Part shown: positions 18,148-26,398 of the stretch, piece by piece
How positions within the stretch are numbered: position 1 is the stretch's first letter
How the letters are laid out: every line of letters begins with the position of its first letter
Assembly (NCBI GenBank): GCA_002591745.1
Contig: PDLQ01000001.1
Span: forward strand, 62,001-126,000
Direction of reading: 5' to 3'
Length of the DNA stretch: 64,000 nucleotides
Source of the DNA: Lewinellaceae bacterium SD302
GTDB lineage: Bacteria > Bacteroidota > Bacteroidia > Chitinophagales > Saprospiraceae
Made by a program: the position numbers and the translations under genes
The notes under the pieces: model-generated
Database searches by the model: none
Told to the model about the DNA's origin: nothing
What the model saw: the letters and a program-made list of their open reading frames with translations, nothing else

Positions 18148-18639
18148 ATGTCACAGCTCATCATCGGACTCGGATCCAATCAGGGTGATCGCTCTCGCAA
18201 ACTCAGTTTGGCGCGTGGACTCTGCCGTCAATTTTACGGACCATTATTGCGTGTCTCCCCGATCTATCAAACAGCTGCCTGGGGAGTGGAAGAGCAGCCC
18301 GATTTCCTGAACCAGGTGATCATCCTGGAAACCGAGCTGCGCCCCCAAACTTGCCTGACAACCGCTATGGCCATTGAGAATCTTATGGGGCGTGTCCGAC
18401 GGCAGCACTGGGGCCCCAGAGTAATTGACGTAGACTTACTATACTATGATGATCAGATCATAGATTCGCCGGACCTGGTCCTGCCACACCCCAGAATTCA
18501 GGAAAGAAACTTTGTATTGCTGCCCCTGGCGGATATTGCTGGCGAGTTGGTAGATCCTAAAGGCGCAAAGACGATTAATCAACTTTTGATAGAAAGCAAA
18601 GACCCATTAGGTGTTTCTCTCTATGCTGGCCCATCTTGA
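18148..18639 (+). CDS. folK: 2-amino-4-hydroxy-6-hydroxymethyldihydropteridine pyrophosphokinase
   Basis: 163 residues, normal for HPPK. It has the GLGSNQGDR motif (residues 7-15), SPIYQTAAWGVEEQPDFLNQV, and the signature RRQHWGPRVIDVDLLYYDD (from ~84), followed by LPHPRIQERNFVLLPLADIAG. It transfers pyrophosphate from ATP to the pterin in folate synthesis. Divergent from the deoxynucleoside kinase. No other folate gene is in the window. Confidence 0.95.
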   Translation: MSQLIIGLGSNQGDRSRKLSLARGLCRQFYGPLLRVSPIYQTAAWGVEEQPDFLNQVIILETELRPQTCLTTAMAIENLMGRVRRQHWGPRVIDVDLLYYDDQIIDSPDLVLPHPRIQERNFVLLPLADIAGELVDPKGAKTINQLLIESKDPLGVSLYAGPS

Positions 18640-18674
18640 TTTCCACCAGCTTTATCACTTCAGTTTGCAACCGA

Positions 18675-18692
18675 CATTGCTACTTTGAAGTC
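18675..18692 (+). repeat. Dispersed motif copy 5 (intergenic)
   Basis: Reads cattgctactttgaagtc, between the ends of the convergent folK and TonB-type genes, so it is not in promoter position for either. Confidence 0.8.
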
Positions 18693-18807
18693 AACAATAT
18701 TTAGGCTCGCTAATCGTATTTCAGCACTCAGTGTTGAAGTGAACTTGGCCAATTAGACTGGCTTATTACAGTTAAGCTTCCTTTACCCCAAAGTCCGCAG
18801 CATCATT

Positions 18808-19695
18808 TCAATCCAACTGAAAGTTAATCGGCACCGTAAAGCGTACCCGAACTTTTCGTCCTTGCTGGCTACCAGCCTTGAATCCATCCGATTTGGTATT
18901 GATCAATTCGATAACCCGCTTGGCTTCGCGGCCTAAGCCCGCTCCCGGATCACGTAGGATCTCAACATCTGTAACAGTGCCATCTATTTCTACGGTAAAG
19001 CTCACTACGGCCCGACCTGCAATTCCATTAGTCCTGGCCAATTCAGGATATTTGACACTACGACTGAGGAAACCCAGAAGGGCTTTGTCCGAGCAAGTCT
19101 TCCGCTCGGCCTCGTTAGGTAGATCCTTGCATTCACCACCGAATACGGGCATGCGCTCGGCAAAAATTAAGACAGTTGGCTCAACGACGGGCGGTGGCGG
19201 TAAGGGTGGGGGAGCGGGCGGTGGAACGTTTTTCTTAATTACTACCGGTGGATCATTGACTACCGCCGTATTGTCGTCGATGCTTTGATCAACAAAAACT
19301 GTATCCTGCTCGAATTCAGGGTCTTCCATGGTTTCAATCACCGGTGGTGGCGGAGGCGGTGGTGGCGGTGGCGGGAAATCAGTTGTTGGGGGAATGGTGA
19401 TGTCGAACGGATCGATATCCTCTTCAATCGTCATGGTGAAGGCGGCGGCATCTTCAAAAGTTGTCCAGTTAATAGCCAGTACCGATAGGCCGATGGCTAC
19501 GCAGAGTGCCAGCCGGTGGATGGGGCCGCTGAGGGCGAAAGCATTGGCTTCGTCCAGCTTGGTACGGCCGTCTTTTACGCCCGGTTTTGCGCTGTGGAGC
19601 CGGCGGCGCAGAAACATGACCAGTCCGGCCAGTCCTACGCAAAGCGCACCCAGCCAAACCAGCACCACGGTGCCGGAAGGTATAATGAAAATCAT
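18808..19695 (-). CDS. TonB-like energy transducer with proline-rich spacer
   Basis: 295 residues. There is an N-terminal membrane segment (residues ~5-30) and a second one (~62-80). A periplasmic linker follows with an uninterrupted run of eleven prolines (~108-118) and a second Pro-rich block (~158-168). The C-terminal TonB_C domain (~205-295) has KYPELARTNGIAGRAVVSFTVEIDGTVTDVEILRDPGAGLG, ending in VPINF. TonB proteins transmit proton-motive energy to outer-membrane transporters. The two membrane segments before the linker resemble BlaR/M56-like truncated TonB proteins. No exbBD or receptor gene is adjacent. Confidence 0.85.
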   Translation of the reverse strand: MIFIIPSGTVVLVWLGALCVGLAGLVMFLRRRLHSAKPGVKDGRTKLDEANAFALSGPIHRLALCVAIGLSVLAINWTTFEDAAAFTMTIEEDIDPFDITIPPTTDFPPPPPPPPPPPVIETMEDPEFEQDTVFVDQSIDDNTAVVNDPPVVIKKNVPPPAPPPLPPPPVVEPTVLIFAERMPVFGGECKDLPNEAERKTCSDKALLGFLSRSVKYPELARTNGIAGRAVVSFTVEIDGTVTDVEILRDPGAGLGREAKRVIELINTKSDGFKAGSQQGRKVRVRFTVPINFQLD

Positions 19696-19827
19696 ATTTA
19701 GAGTTTTGAAACCTCAGCAGAGGTTAAGTGAACGATCGAAGCTTCGTACACTTTCAAGATGCACGTGGTATTGATTTTGGTGGTAACTCTGAAGATGATT
19801 GAGGTACACTTTATTGCTATACGGAGT

Positions 19828-19924
19828 GCGCCGCTCTCCGAACGGCTGGTACTGCTCTGCGGAGTATGCCGCTCTCCGAGCGGCTAGTATCACATGAGTT
19901 AGTAGCCGCTCGGAGAGCGGCGTA
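19828..19924. repeat. Three copies of a 24-base GC-rich palindromic repeat
   Basis: Two direct copies (19828-19851, 19866-19889) and one inverted copy (19901-19924) of a unit with core gccgctctccgagcggct. Copies 2 and 3 can pair into a long hairpin with an ~11-base loop. The array sits just downstream of the minus-strand gene at 19931. Confidence 0.75.
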
Positions 19925-19930
19925 TTCCGG

Positions 19931-20341
19931 CTACCGGTCCAGTGGCGTAATCACCAAGCTGTCTCCTTTTTTTCGAATCTGTACGATCTTTTCTTCCAAG
20001 GAAATAAGGTGGAGGAAGCAACTGGCAGTGGGGTCTTCTTTATCCTCTTTTGGTTCAGTTTGTACGATATCGATCGAGCCAATTAGACTTAGGGTCTTGC
20101 TACTCCGGTTATAAGCTAAAGTGTACTGACTGTCAGCCGCCAACTTCAAAGTGATCGGCCGATCCGGTTTCCGGCTACTCTTCTCTTCGTCGAGACCCAA
20201 GCTACTGATGGCACTAAGTTGGCCACCCAGCAGCCCGATGGTTACTCCCTCTTTGGTTTCGAGGTCGAAGGCGATCACGCGCTTGGCGTCGATCAGGAAA
20301 AGCTGTTTCTGGTCGTTGGAAAGACTAATGGTATTGATCAT
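19931..20341 (-). CDS. Hypothetical protein, beta-rich
   Basis: 136 residues from ATG 20341. The pattern of short strands (KQLFLIDAKRVIAFDLETKEGVTIGLLGGQLSAISSLG...SQYTLAYNRSSKTLSLIGSID) suggests a PH-like or beta-sandwich fold. No signal peptide is evident. I recognise no family. It is divergent from menG with 81 bases between starts. Confidence 0.65.
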   Translation of the reverse strand: MINTISLSNDQKQLFLIDAKRVIAFDLETKEGVTIGLLGGQLSAISSLGLDEEKSSRKPDRPITLKLAADSQYTLAYNRSSKTLSLIGSIDIVQTEPKEDKEDPTASCFLHLISLEEKIVQIRKKGDSLVITPLDR

Positions 20342-20422
20342 AATCGTGTAAACTGCGGGTTGAGCGCACTAAGCTACGTAATTCGGCAGAACCATTTTAA
20401 GATAGGAAGGTTCTTGATAGAT

Positions 20423-21163
20423 ATGAGTAGTAAACCAACCGTTACGCCCTACGGAGCCGGAAAATCAAAGAAAGAGGAAGTCGGAGCCATGTTTGATAGC
20501 ATTGCTTCTACCTACGATCTGTTGAACCGTGGAACCAGCCTGGGCGTGGATACGCTGTGGCGTAAAAAAATGATCGCTCAACTCGATCCACAAAGCCACA
20601 AAAGAATTCTCGACGTGGCCACCGGGACGGCCGATGTTGCCATACAAACTGCCAAGCGAATGCCCGTCGAACAGATTACTGGTATTGACCTGAGTAATGA
20701 AATGCTGCGCTATGGACGCAAAAAAGTGACGAAAGCGGGCCTGGATGACACTATTTTGCTAAAGCAGGGCGATAGCGAAAACTTACCATTGGAGACGAAT
20801 AGTTTCGATGCGGTGACCGTATCTTTCGGCGTTCGCAACTTCGAAAACCTGGAAGAAGGCCTGGCAGAAATGCTGCGCGTGTTACGGCCGGGTGGAAAAT
20901 TAGTGGTTCTGGAGTTCAGTAAAATACGCTTCGCCCCGGTGCGTGCGTTATTTAATTTTTACTTCGGGCGAATAATGCCGCTGATCGGGCGTTTACAATC
21001 CAAAGATCCGCGTGCTTACGCCTATTTGTTCGAAAGCGTCCAGGCTTTCCCCTCCGGTAAGGAATTTACCGATATCCTGGACGGCGTTGGTTATAAACAA
21101 TCTGCATGTCAACCACTTACACTGGGAATCGCCAGTATTTACACGGCTTACAAGCCCTCTTAG
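20423..21163 (+). CDS. menG: Demethylmenaquinone / ubiquinone-type methyltransferase
   Basis: 246 residues from ATG 20423. An earlier in-frame start would overlap the divergent gene. SAM motif I is VATGTADVAIQ. The UbiE/MenG signatures are FDSIASTYDLLNRGTSLGVDTLWRKKMI, DAVTVSFGVRNFENLEEGLAEMLRVLRPGGKLVVLEFS, and the end QPLTLGIASIYTAYKPS. It methylates demethylmenaquinone in the last step of menaquinone synthesis. The same window carries mqnE and mqnA, so the quinone is menaquinone. porT overlaps its 3' end by 58 bases. Confidence 0.93.
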   Translation: MSSKPTVTPYGAGKSKKEEVGAMFDSIASTYDLLNRGTSLGVDTLWRKKMIAQLDPQSHKRILDVATGTADVAIQTAKRMPVEQITGIDLSNEMLRYGRKKVTKAGLDDTILLKQGDSENLPLETNSFDAVTVSFGVRNFENLEEGLAEMLRVLRPGGKLVVLEFSKIRFAPVRALFNFYFGRIMPLIGRLQSKDPRAYAYLFESVQAFPSGKEFTDILDGVGYKQSACQPLTLGIASIYTAYKPS

Positions 21164-21855
21164 TTCTCGCAATATTCTTGCTCTTGCCTGTCCAGGCACA
21201 GGCGCAACAGTTCGTCGGCGGCGGTAACCGCAACTTCTATGATTTCAGCCAGAAGCCTTACTACTTCGGTATTACACTGGGGGTCAATAGTAGCCGCTAT
21301 ACCCCATTTCGCAGCGAAGATTTCCTGTTTTCCGACAGTATCCGCATCGTCGAGTCCATTAATGGCCCCGGATTCAACCTGGGTATCATCACCAATCTGA
21401 AGATCGGTAAGTACTTCGATTTTCGATTCCTGCCTACGCTTTCTTTTTCGGAACGTAACCTCAATTATACGGCTGGAACCCGAAGTATTCGGGAGCGGCA
21501 GCGCACGGTAGAGTCTGTTTTCGTGGAATTGCCCTTTCATTTTCGCTTCAAATCAGCACCCTACAAGGATAAGCGCTTATTCCTCATCGCCGGTGTCAAG
21601 TACAACTTCGACGTAGCCAGTGAAAGCCGCGCTCGCCAGGCTGATGCCCTCGTTAAGATCAGCCCCCATGATTTTGCCGTGGAGTACGGCGCGGGCATCC
21701 AGTTCTTCTTTCCCTACTTCATCTTCAGCCCGGAGTTCAAGGTCAGCCACGGCATTGGCAATACGCTTATCTTTAACCCTAACCTGGCAGAAAGTACCGT
21801 GTTGGAGAAGGTGTTGAGTCGGACGTTTACCCTATCTTTTCACTTCGAAGGATAG
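21106..21855 (+). CDS. porT: T9SS outer-membrane-associated protein PorT
   Basis: 249 residues with signal peptide LLVLAIFLLLPVQAQA. It is a beta-barrel-like protein with the PorT-typical opening NFYDFSQKPYYFGITLGVNSSRY and the closing alternating hydrophobic strands FIFSPEFKVSHGIGN and SRTFTLSFHF. PorT is needed for type IX secretion in Porphyromonas gingivalis (SprT in gliding flavobacteria). The menG-porT adjacency is one I recall from other Bacteroidota and supports the call. The two genes overlap and are probably translationally coupled. Confidence 0.9.
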   Translation: MSTTYTGNRQYLHGLQALLVLAIFLLLPVQAQAQQFVGGGNRNFYDFSQKPYYFGITLGVNSSRYTPFRSEDFLFSDSIRIVESINGPGFNLGIITNLKIGKYFDFRFLPTLSFSERNLNYTAGTRSIRERQRTVESVFVELPFHFRFKSAPYKDKRLFLIAGVKYNFDVASESRARQADALVKISPHDFAVEYGAGIQFFFPYFIFSPEFKVSHGIGNTLIFNPNLAESTVLEKVLSRTFTLSFHFEG

Positions 21856-21860
21856 CCTAC

Positions 21861-22074
21861 AGACATAAGACAGCTTGCTCGCTGCATAGAAATACGGCAC
21901 AAACTTGCGTCTACTGCAAGTGGGAATGGCCCCCGGCTTTGCTAAAGCAAACCATTAGAACTTCCGCCCCGTTTCGCTTCAGCGAAATAAAGTTCTATTC
22001 CTGTAAGCGTACTCGTTTAGTCGGCGTATTCCTCCTACGAAGTTTCGCGCAGCGGAACGAGCTGTCTTATGTCT
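21861..22074. other. Structured 214-base intergenic inverted-repeat element
   Basis: Perfect 15-base terminal inverted repeats agacataagacagct (21861-21875) and agctgtcttatgtct (22060-22074) enclose several smaller hairpins (cttgcgtctactgcaag, gtttcgcttcagcgaaat, an agaactt/aagttct pair). The plus side ends in TTTTTT. It may be a multibranched RNA or a miniature mobile element. Confidence 0.6.
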
Positions 22075-22079
22075 TTTTT

Positions 22080-22098
22080 GGCTAGCAAAGTAGCAATG
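22080..22098 (-). repeat. Dispersed motif copy 6 (at Nudix start codon)
   Basis: Plus strand reads ggctagcaaagtagcaatg. Its last base is the first base of the GTG start of the Nudix gene, and its own ATG is followed directly by TGA. Confidence 0.8.
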
Positions 22099-22649
22099 TG
22101 AAGAAGCAACATAATAACCCCTGGACCCTCAAATCCTCTCGCGTCGCTTACGAAAACCCCTGGCTGCGCGTAGAGCACCACGAAGTCATTAATCCCTCGG
22201 GCGGTGATGGTATTTATGGCAAAGTCCACTTCAAGAACCACGCCATCGGGATCGTCCCATTGGATAATGACGGCAATACCTACCTGGTAGGCCAGTGGCG
22301 TTACACCCTTGAAGCTTACCACTGGGAGATACCAGAAGGTGGCTGCCCCGTCGGCACCGATCCGCTGCAAACGGCCCGGCGGGAATTAAAGGAAGAAACC
22401 GGCTTGGTGGCTAATGAATGGACCAAACTGCTGGACTTTCACCTAAGTAATTCGGTAACCGACGAATACGGGATCGCTTACCTGGCTCGCGAGTTGAAGC
22501 AGGAAACCGCCGAACCCGAACCTACCGAAGATTTAGTGATTTGGAAATTGCCGCTGGCCGAAGCCATTGAAATGGTAGTGGCGGGGAAGATCAAAGATGC
22601 TTTGAGTGTAATGGCTTTACAACGAGTAGCATTACTCGGCTTGCATTAA
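22098..22649 (+). CDS. Nudix hydrolase (ADP-ribose pyrophosphatase-like)
   Basis: 183 residues from GTG 22098. The Nudix box is at residues 81-103 and ends RRELKEETGL. The usual first glutamate (GX5E) is Thr87 here, while the catalytic REUxEExGU part is intact. Context (VAYENPWLRVEHHEV, VGQWRYTLEAYHWEIPEGG) fits ADP-ribose/nucleotide-sugar pyrophosphatases that clean up nucleotide derivatives. The 3' end overlaps the convergent next gene by 18 bases. Confidence 0.88.
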   Translation: MKKQHNNPWTLKSSRVAYENPWLRVEHHEVINPSGGDGIYGKVHFKNHAIGIVPLDNDGNTYLVGQWRYTLEAYHWEIPEGGCPVGTDPLQTARRELKEETGLVANEWTKLLDFHLSNSVTDEYGIAYLARELKQETAEPEPTEDLVIWKLPLAEAIEMVVAGKIKDALSVMALQRVALLGLH

Positions 22650-24125
22650 ATCCAAAACGGAGGTGCCGCTGATTCGCGCGGTGAGCCATTTTTCAATCAA
22701 TTGATCGAGTTCGAGGGGGAGGTTTTGCCAGTCTCGAAGCATAATTTCTTTAGCTAACGATAGTACTTGTTTCCGGCCTTTCCCATACTCATTATTGAAA
22801 TGCTTCAGTTGCTTGATTAGCCATAGTCCAAACTCAGTTAATCTGTCTTTATCGAGTTTGTTGAATTGCCGTTGTTCACTTCTGAGCATTGCTTCTATGA
22901 AGTCACCTTCCATCCCTTGATCCAGCAATGTAAGCAGTCTTAAAAGTCGTGCCGATCTATTTACATCGGGCAACAGAGTATTGTCTTTTTGGGAAATTAT
23001 AGGGTCTAGCCACTCTTCACAACGCTCTGCTGCTCCTTGAATAAAATAAAGAATTGCTGCATTGAATCGAATATTCATTTTGTAGATCGGGTGAAGCTCG
23101 ATTTTAGTCAACCTTTCTTCTACCGGAATCAATATCTCATCCGCCGGTGTCTTAACATCGTAATTGATTGCGTAAAACAGTCGATAGGTCGTCACTTGCT
23201 GAAACAGCATCGCCTCATCGTGGATATTTTTAGGGGATTCGTTAGCCAGTCGGTCCAGTAAACTCCGTGCTTCTTTGGTCACGGGAGGATAATTGAAAAT
23301 AGCGAAAAGCAGATTGAACGCATCGTTCAAATAACGATTGAACTCTTCCTTTTTCAAGGCCGGATGCTCTTCCCAACAGGCTACGGCGGCCTTGAAGTTG
23401 TTGTAGACTTCCAACTGATTACCCAGTAGTTGCTGGTAAATGGCCTGGGATTGATAGTAACGGAGCCGGGCACGTACGGAAACGGGCGGCTCGCTCTTCA
23501 GCAGGTCGACTCTCTCGATATCTTCGACCGGATTATTGGTTTTTGCGGAACTGTCTTTGTTCTGACGTACCTGTTTTCTGGTCCGGATCAACCGATCGAA
23601 TAGATTGAGGTAATTGAATTCCTCGTCTAGTAGACCGAGGCTTTGTCGGGAGTCGGAAATAAGATCAGACAATTCATGGTCTTCTTCCCGGTCCAGTTTG
23701 CTGTTCAATAATCTCCGGAGTTCCCGGTTAATCTCGAGCAGGGAGGGCTGGTCGTATAACTCCCTGGCGATCCGCTCTGCTTCGAGTAACCTGACTTCAG
23801 TCTGGGCGTATAACTGCCGCTCGTACAGGAAGTTGGCATCCAGTAATAATTCCTTGATCCGCGCCGTTCGACTGCGCTGAGAGCGGTAATCCCGCATGGA
23901 GCGGAGAATCGCCTCGTAGAGCCTGGACTTATCGTCGTTCAACTTATTGCCGAAAGTCGCCTTCAGCACCTTTTCATCGTAAATTTCCTGTTTATTGATC
24001 GCTTGAAACAATTGCAGATAGCGACTTTGACTACGCCCTCCTTTACGCGCGTCCAGGGTGAAGTAGCGTTTCTCGGCGCGGGACATGGCTTGGATCAGGG
24101 CGTGGAGGTCGGATTTTTTTTTCAC
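22632..24125 (-). CDS. Large helical hypothetical protein (TPR-like)
   Basis: 497 residues from GTG 24125. The sequence is almost entirely helical, charged and leucine-rich, with degenerate TPR-like pairs (YAQTEVRLLEAERIARELYDQPSLLEINRELRRLL). The opening (LHALIQAMSRAEKRYFTLDARKGGRSQSRYLQLFQAINKQEIYDEKVLKATFG) resembles uncharacterised Bacteroidota proteins, but I cannot name the family. It has no signal peptide or membrane segment. A cytosolic scaffold or regulatory role is a guess. Confidence 0.8.
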   Translation of the reverse strand: MKKKSDLHALIQAMSRAEKRYFTLDARKGGRSQSRYLQLFQAINKQEIYDEKVLKATFGNKLNDDKSRLYEAILRSMRDYRSQRSRTARIKELLLDANFLYERQLYAQTEVRLLEAERIARELYDQPSLLEINRELRRLLNSKLDREEDHELSDLISDSRQSLGLLDEEFNYLNLFDRLIRTRKQVRQNKDSSAKTNNPVEDIERVDLLKSEPPVSVRARLRYYQSQAIYQQLLGNQLEVYNNFKAAVACWEEHPALKKEEFNRYLNDAFNLLFAIFNYPPVTKEARSLLDRLANESPKNIHDEAMLFQQVTTYRLFYAINYDVKTPADEILIPVEERLTKIELHPIYKMNIRFNAAILYFIQGAAERCEEWLDPIISQKDNTLLPDVNRSARLLRLLTLLDQGMEGDFIEAMLRSEQRQFNKLDKDRLTEFGLWLIKQLKHFNNEYGKGRKQVLSLAKEIMLRDWQNLPLELDQLIEKWLTARISGTSVLDLMQAE

Positions 24126-24151
24126 TTTATTTTAGCACTTTGTTTTGTTTG

Positions 24152-24216
24152 CTGTTCTAGCGTGCTGTTCTAGCGTGCCGTTCTAGCATGCCGTTCTAGC
24201 ATGCCGTTCTAGCATG
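24152..24216. repeat. 13-base tandem repeat, five units
   Basis: Unit (c/c)(t/c)gttctagc(g/a)tg: two copies of ctgttctagcgtg then three of ccgttctagcatg, without interruption. Confidence 0.9.
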
Positions 24217-24225
24217 CCTCCGGCG

Positions 24226-24256
24226 GCTTCTTTTTTGCATTGCCAAAAAAAGAAGC
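24226..24256. other. Hairpin gcttctttttt / aaaaaagaagc
   Basis: Eleven-pair A/T-rich stem with a short loop (gcattgcca). It lies downstream (minus sense upstream) of the 22632-24125 gene start and could act as a bidirectional terminator or repeat end. Confidence 0.55.
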
Positions 24257-24590
24257 AAATAAGTCTAGAACTCAGAAAACTCGCTTCGCTCAAACAGTTC
24301 TGAGTTCGATACGCTCCGAACCAATGCTTTTAGCGAAGGACAGAGTCGCTCAAAGCGACATGCTCAAAGCGACATGCTCGGGTTCCGTTTTCAAGAATCA
24401 CTGAGAATAACCACTGGTGACTAGGCTAGCGTAAGATCGGACATTAGCGCTGGTAGCGAAAAAGAGCCGAAAATACGTTAAGAAACGGCAACTGTTTGAG
24501 CAATTGGACAGCATGTTCGAAGTCAAAAGATTTCTGAGTTCATAAAAGCATGTTTACGGAGATAGTCGGTTGTGCGAGTTTACCTTCGGT

Positions 24591-24718
24591 GGTCGTCCTT
24601 CGTCCTCAGAGTTTGCCGTTTTAGCATTTTCAGTTCTTTTTAGCGTTAAGCCAGCGGTACAGTCCTGGAATTTTTTGCTTCGTTTTTTCTTCAATGGAAC
24701 TCTGAGGACGAAGGACGA
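24591..24718. repeat. Inverted repeat pair of a dispersed ~20-27 base element
   Basis: The segment cgtccttcgtcctcagagtt (24594-24613) is the complement of aactctgaggacgaaggacg (24698-24717). A third copy, 26 of 27 bases identical to the right arm region, lies at 59035-59061. Confidence 0.75.
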
Positions 24719-24897
24719 TCAGCGAAGCTAAAAAATGAAGTCGCCGAAGGCACGCCGGTACGGCGCACGAAAGCGCAGCGTTACTAGCCGGCATTAAGTC
24801 GCCTAAGGCACGCAGCGCGTGATGCACGTAAAGCAGCAAGCTCCTTCATCAAAGAGCAACAAAAACAAAGGTAAGCTTTTGCGCCAAGCGGAATAGC

Positions 24898-26205
24898 TTA
24901 TACCTCCGGTAACCGCTTCTTCGCCCGCGCCCCCAACTCCCGCAACCGCTCCGCCCGACCGATCAAGGTATCTCCTTTTTTACCCCCATCCTTCAACTTA
25001 TTCAAGGCCGCCTGGTAAGACTTCTGCGTCCGATCCAGCTGTGTGCCGATGTCTTGAAGATCATTGACGAAGCCAACGAATTTATCGTACATCAACCCAC
25101 TCTGATAGGCGATCTCCTGCACGTGCTGCTGTTGCTTTTCCTGTTTCCAGATATAGCTGACGGTACGCAAGGTGGAGAGCAGGGTAGCGTTGGTGACGAT
25201 CACGATATTACGGTCCAGTGCTTCCATAAAGATATTACGGTCTTCACGCAAAGCCAGATTGTAGGCAGGTTCGATGGGAACGAACAACAGTAAGTAGTCA
25301 GGAGAGTTGATCTGGTATAGTTGTTCGTATTTTTTGCTGGAGAGGTCTTTGACGTGCTGTCGCAAACTCTGGCAGTGGCTTTTTAGATGTATTTTTTGGT
25401 CAGCGTCCTCGGAGCAGGAACTGAAGCGCTCGTAGGCAGCCAGTGAAACCTTGCTATCGATGACCAGATGTTTATCGTCCGGGAGATTAATGATAAAATC
25501 GGGGCGTTTTTGCCTGCCTTCTTCGTCGCGGAAACTGTTCTGGGCGACGTAATGAACACCGGCTTCCAGACCACTGGACTTCAGCAAGGTTTCCAACTGC
25601 CATTCTCCCCAGTCTCCCTGCATTTTATTGTCGCCCCGCAAAGCATCGGCCAGGTTGTTGGCATCGGTGCTCAACTGAGCGTTGAGGTTGCGGAGGTGAA
25701 TGATCTCTTCTTTGATGCTGACGCGGTCGCGGGTTTCTTCTACAAAGCGTTTTTGGATCTGCTCCTCGAATGTTTTGATCCGGTTTTGTAAAGGAGCCAG
25801 TAAATGATTGAGTTGCTCGGCGTTCTGGCGGGTAAAACGTTGGCCTTTTTCTTCGAACAACCTGGCGGCCACCCGTTCGAAGTGGGCGTGGCTTTCGGCT
25901 TGTAGCCTTTCCATTTCCTCCCGCTGGCCGGTTAGTTGCTTTTCCAGTTGATCGAACTCCGTTTCCAACTTGGTCAGTTGTAAGGAGAGATTTTGCTCAC
26001 TGGCAATCTTTTCCTGCAAGTTTTCGAAGTTGAGATCCGCTTGCTGTTGGAGATTATCATACAGCTCTTTGCTTACGTGCGTGGTCTGCAGTTGTGAGCG
26101 GGCAACAAAGCTATCCCTCAACTTAAGTTGCAAATACAGGTAAGTAATCAATCCTCCGACCAGGAGACAGAGCACGGCAACAATCAATGAATACTCGATG
26201 GGCAT
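24898..26205 (-). CDS. rmuC: DNA recombination protein RmuC
   Basis: 435 residues from ATG 26205. There is an N-terminal membrane helix (YSLIVAVLCLLVGGLITYLYL), a long coiled coil (~45-150), then the RmuC nuclease-like core: GDNKMQGDWGEWQLETLLKSSGL, KRPDFIINLPDDKHLVIDSKVSL, and PSYLLLFVPIEPAYNLAL-type sequence. RmuC limits inversions at short inverted repeats in E. coli. The minus strand has TACTTTGCC just before the ATG, a possible close-set promoter box giving a very short leader. Confidence 0.93.
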   Translation of the reverse strand: MPIEYSLIVAVLCLLVGGLITYLYLQLKLRDSFVARSQLQTTHVSKELYDNLQQQADLNFENLQEKIASEQNLSLQLTKLETEFDQLEKQLTGQREEMERLQAESHAHFERVAARLFEEKGQRFTRQNAEQLNHLLAPLQNRIKTFEEQIQKRFVEETRDRVSIKEEIIHLRNLNAQLSTDANNLADALRGDNKMQGDWGEWQLETLLKSSGLEAGVHYVAQNSFRDEEGRQKRPDFIINLPDDKHLVIDSKVSLAAYERFSSCSEDADQKIHLKSHCQSLRQHVKDLSSKKYEQLYQINSPDYLLLFVPIEPAYNLALREDRNIFMEALDRNIVIVTNATLLSTLRTVSYIWKQEKQQQHVQEIAYQSGLMYDKFVGFVNDLQDIGTQLDRTQKSYQAALNKLKDGGKKGDTLIGRAERLRELGARAKKRLPEV

Positions 26206-26398
26206 AAGGCAAAGTAAAGTATTTTTGGTAAATATGTAGTTTTAAAACAAAAAATAGACTGAGGGCCTTGAATGTTCAGAGCCCGGGTTATTCGTATAAT
26301 ATGATCTGACTACCTTCGTTAAAGTTACCGGCACCCATTATTGATTTGACTTTTACCCGACTGAAGGCCCTTTGGCCAATGTGCTAATCCCCGACTGA

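Larger units (their letters stand above)
24126..24897. other. Gene-free repeat-rich tract
   Basis: No credible gene. It holds five tandem 13-base units (24152-24216), a poly-A/T hairpin (24226-24256), an agaactcag/ctgagttc inverted pair (~24265-24305), a 20-base inverted repeat (24591-24613 with 24698-24718) and near-direct repeats of aagtcgccgaaggcacgc (24739 and 24797). It looks like stacked remnants of small intergenic elements. Confidence 0.75.

Noticed and set aside
24630-24839. 69-residue minus-strand open frame in the repeat tract
   Set aside because: It runs through inverted repeats and has no recognisable protein features.
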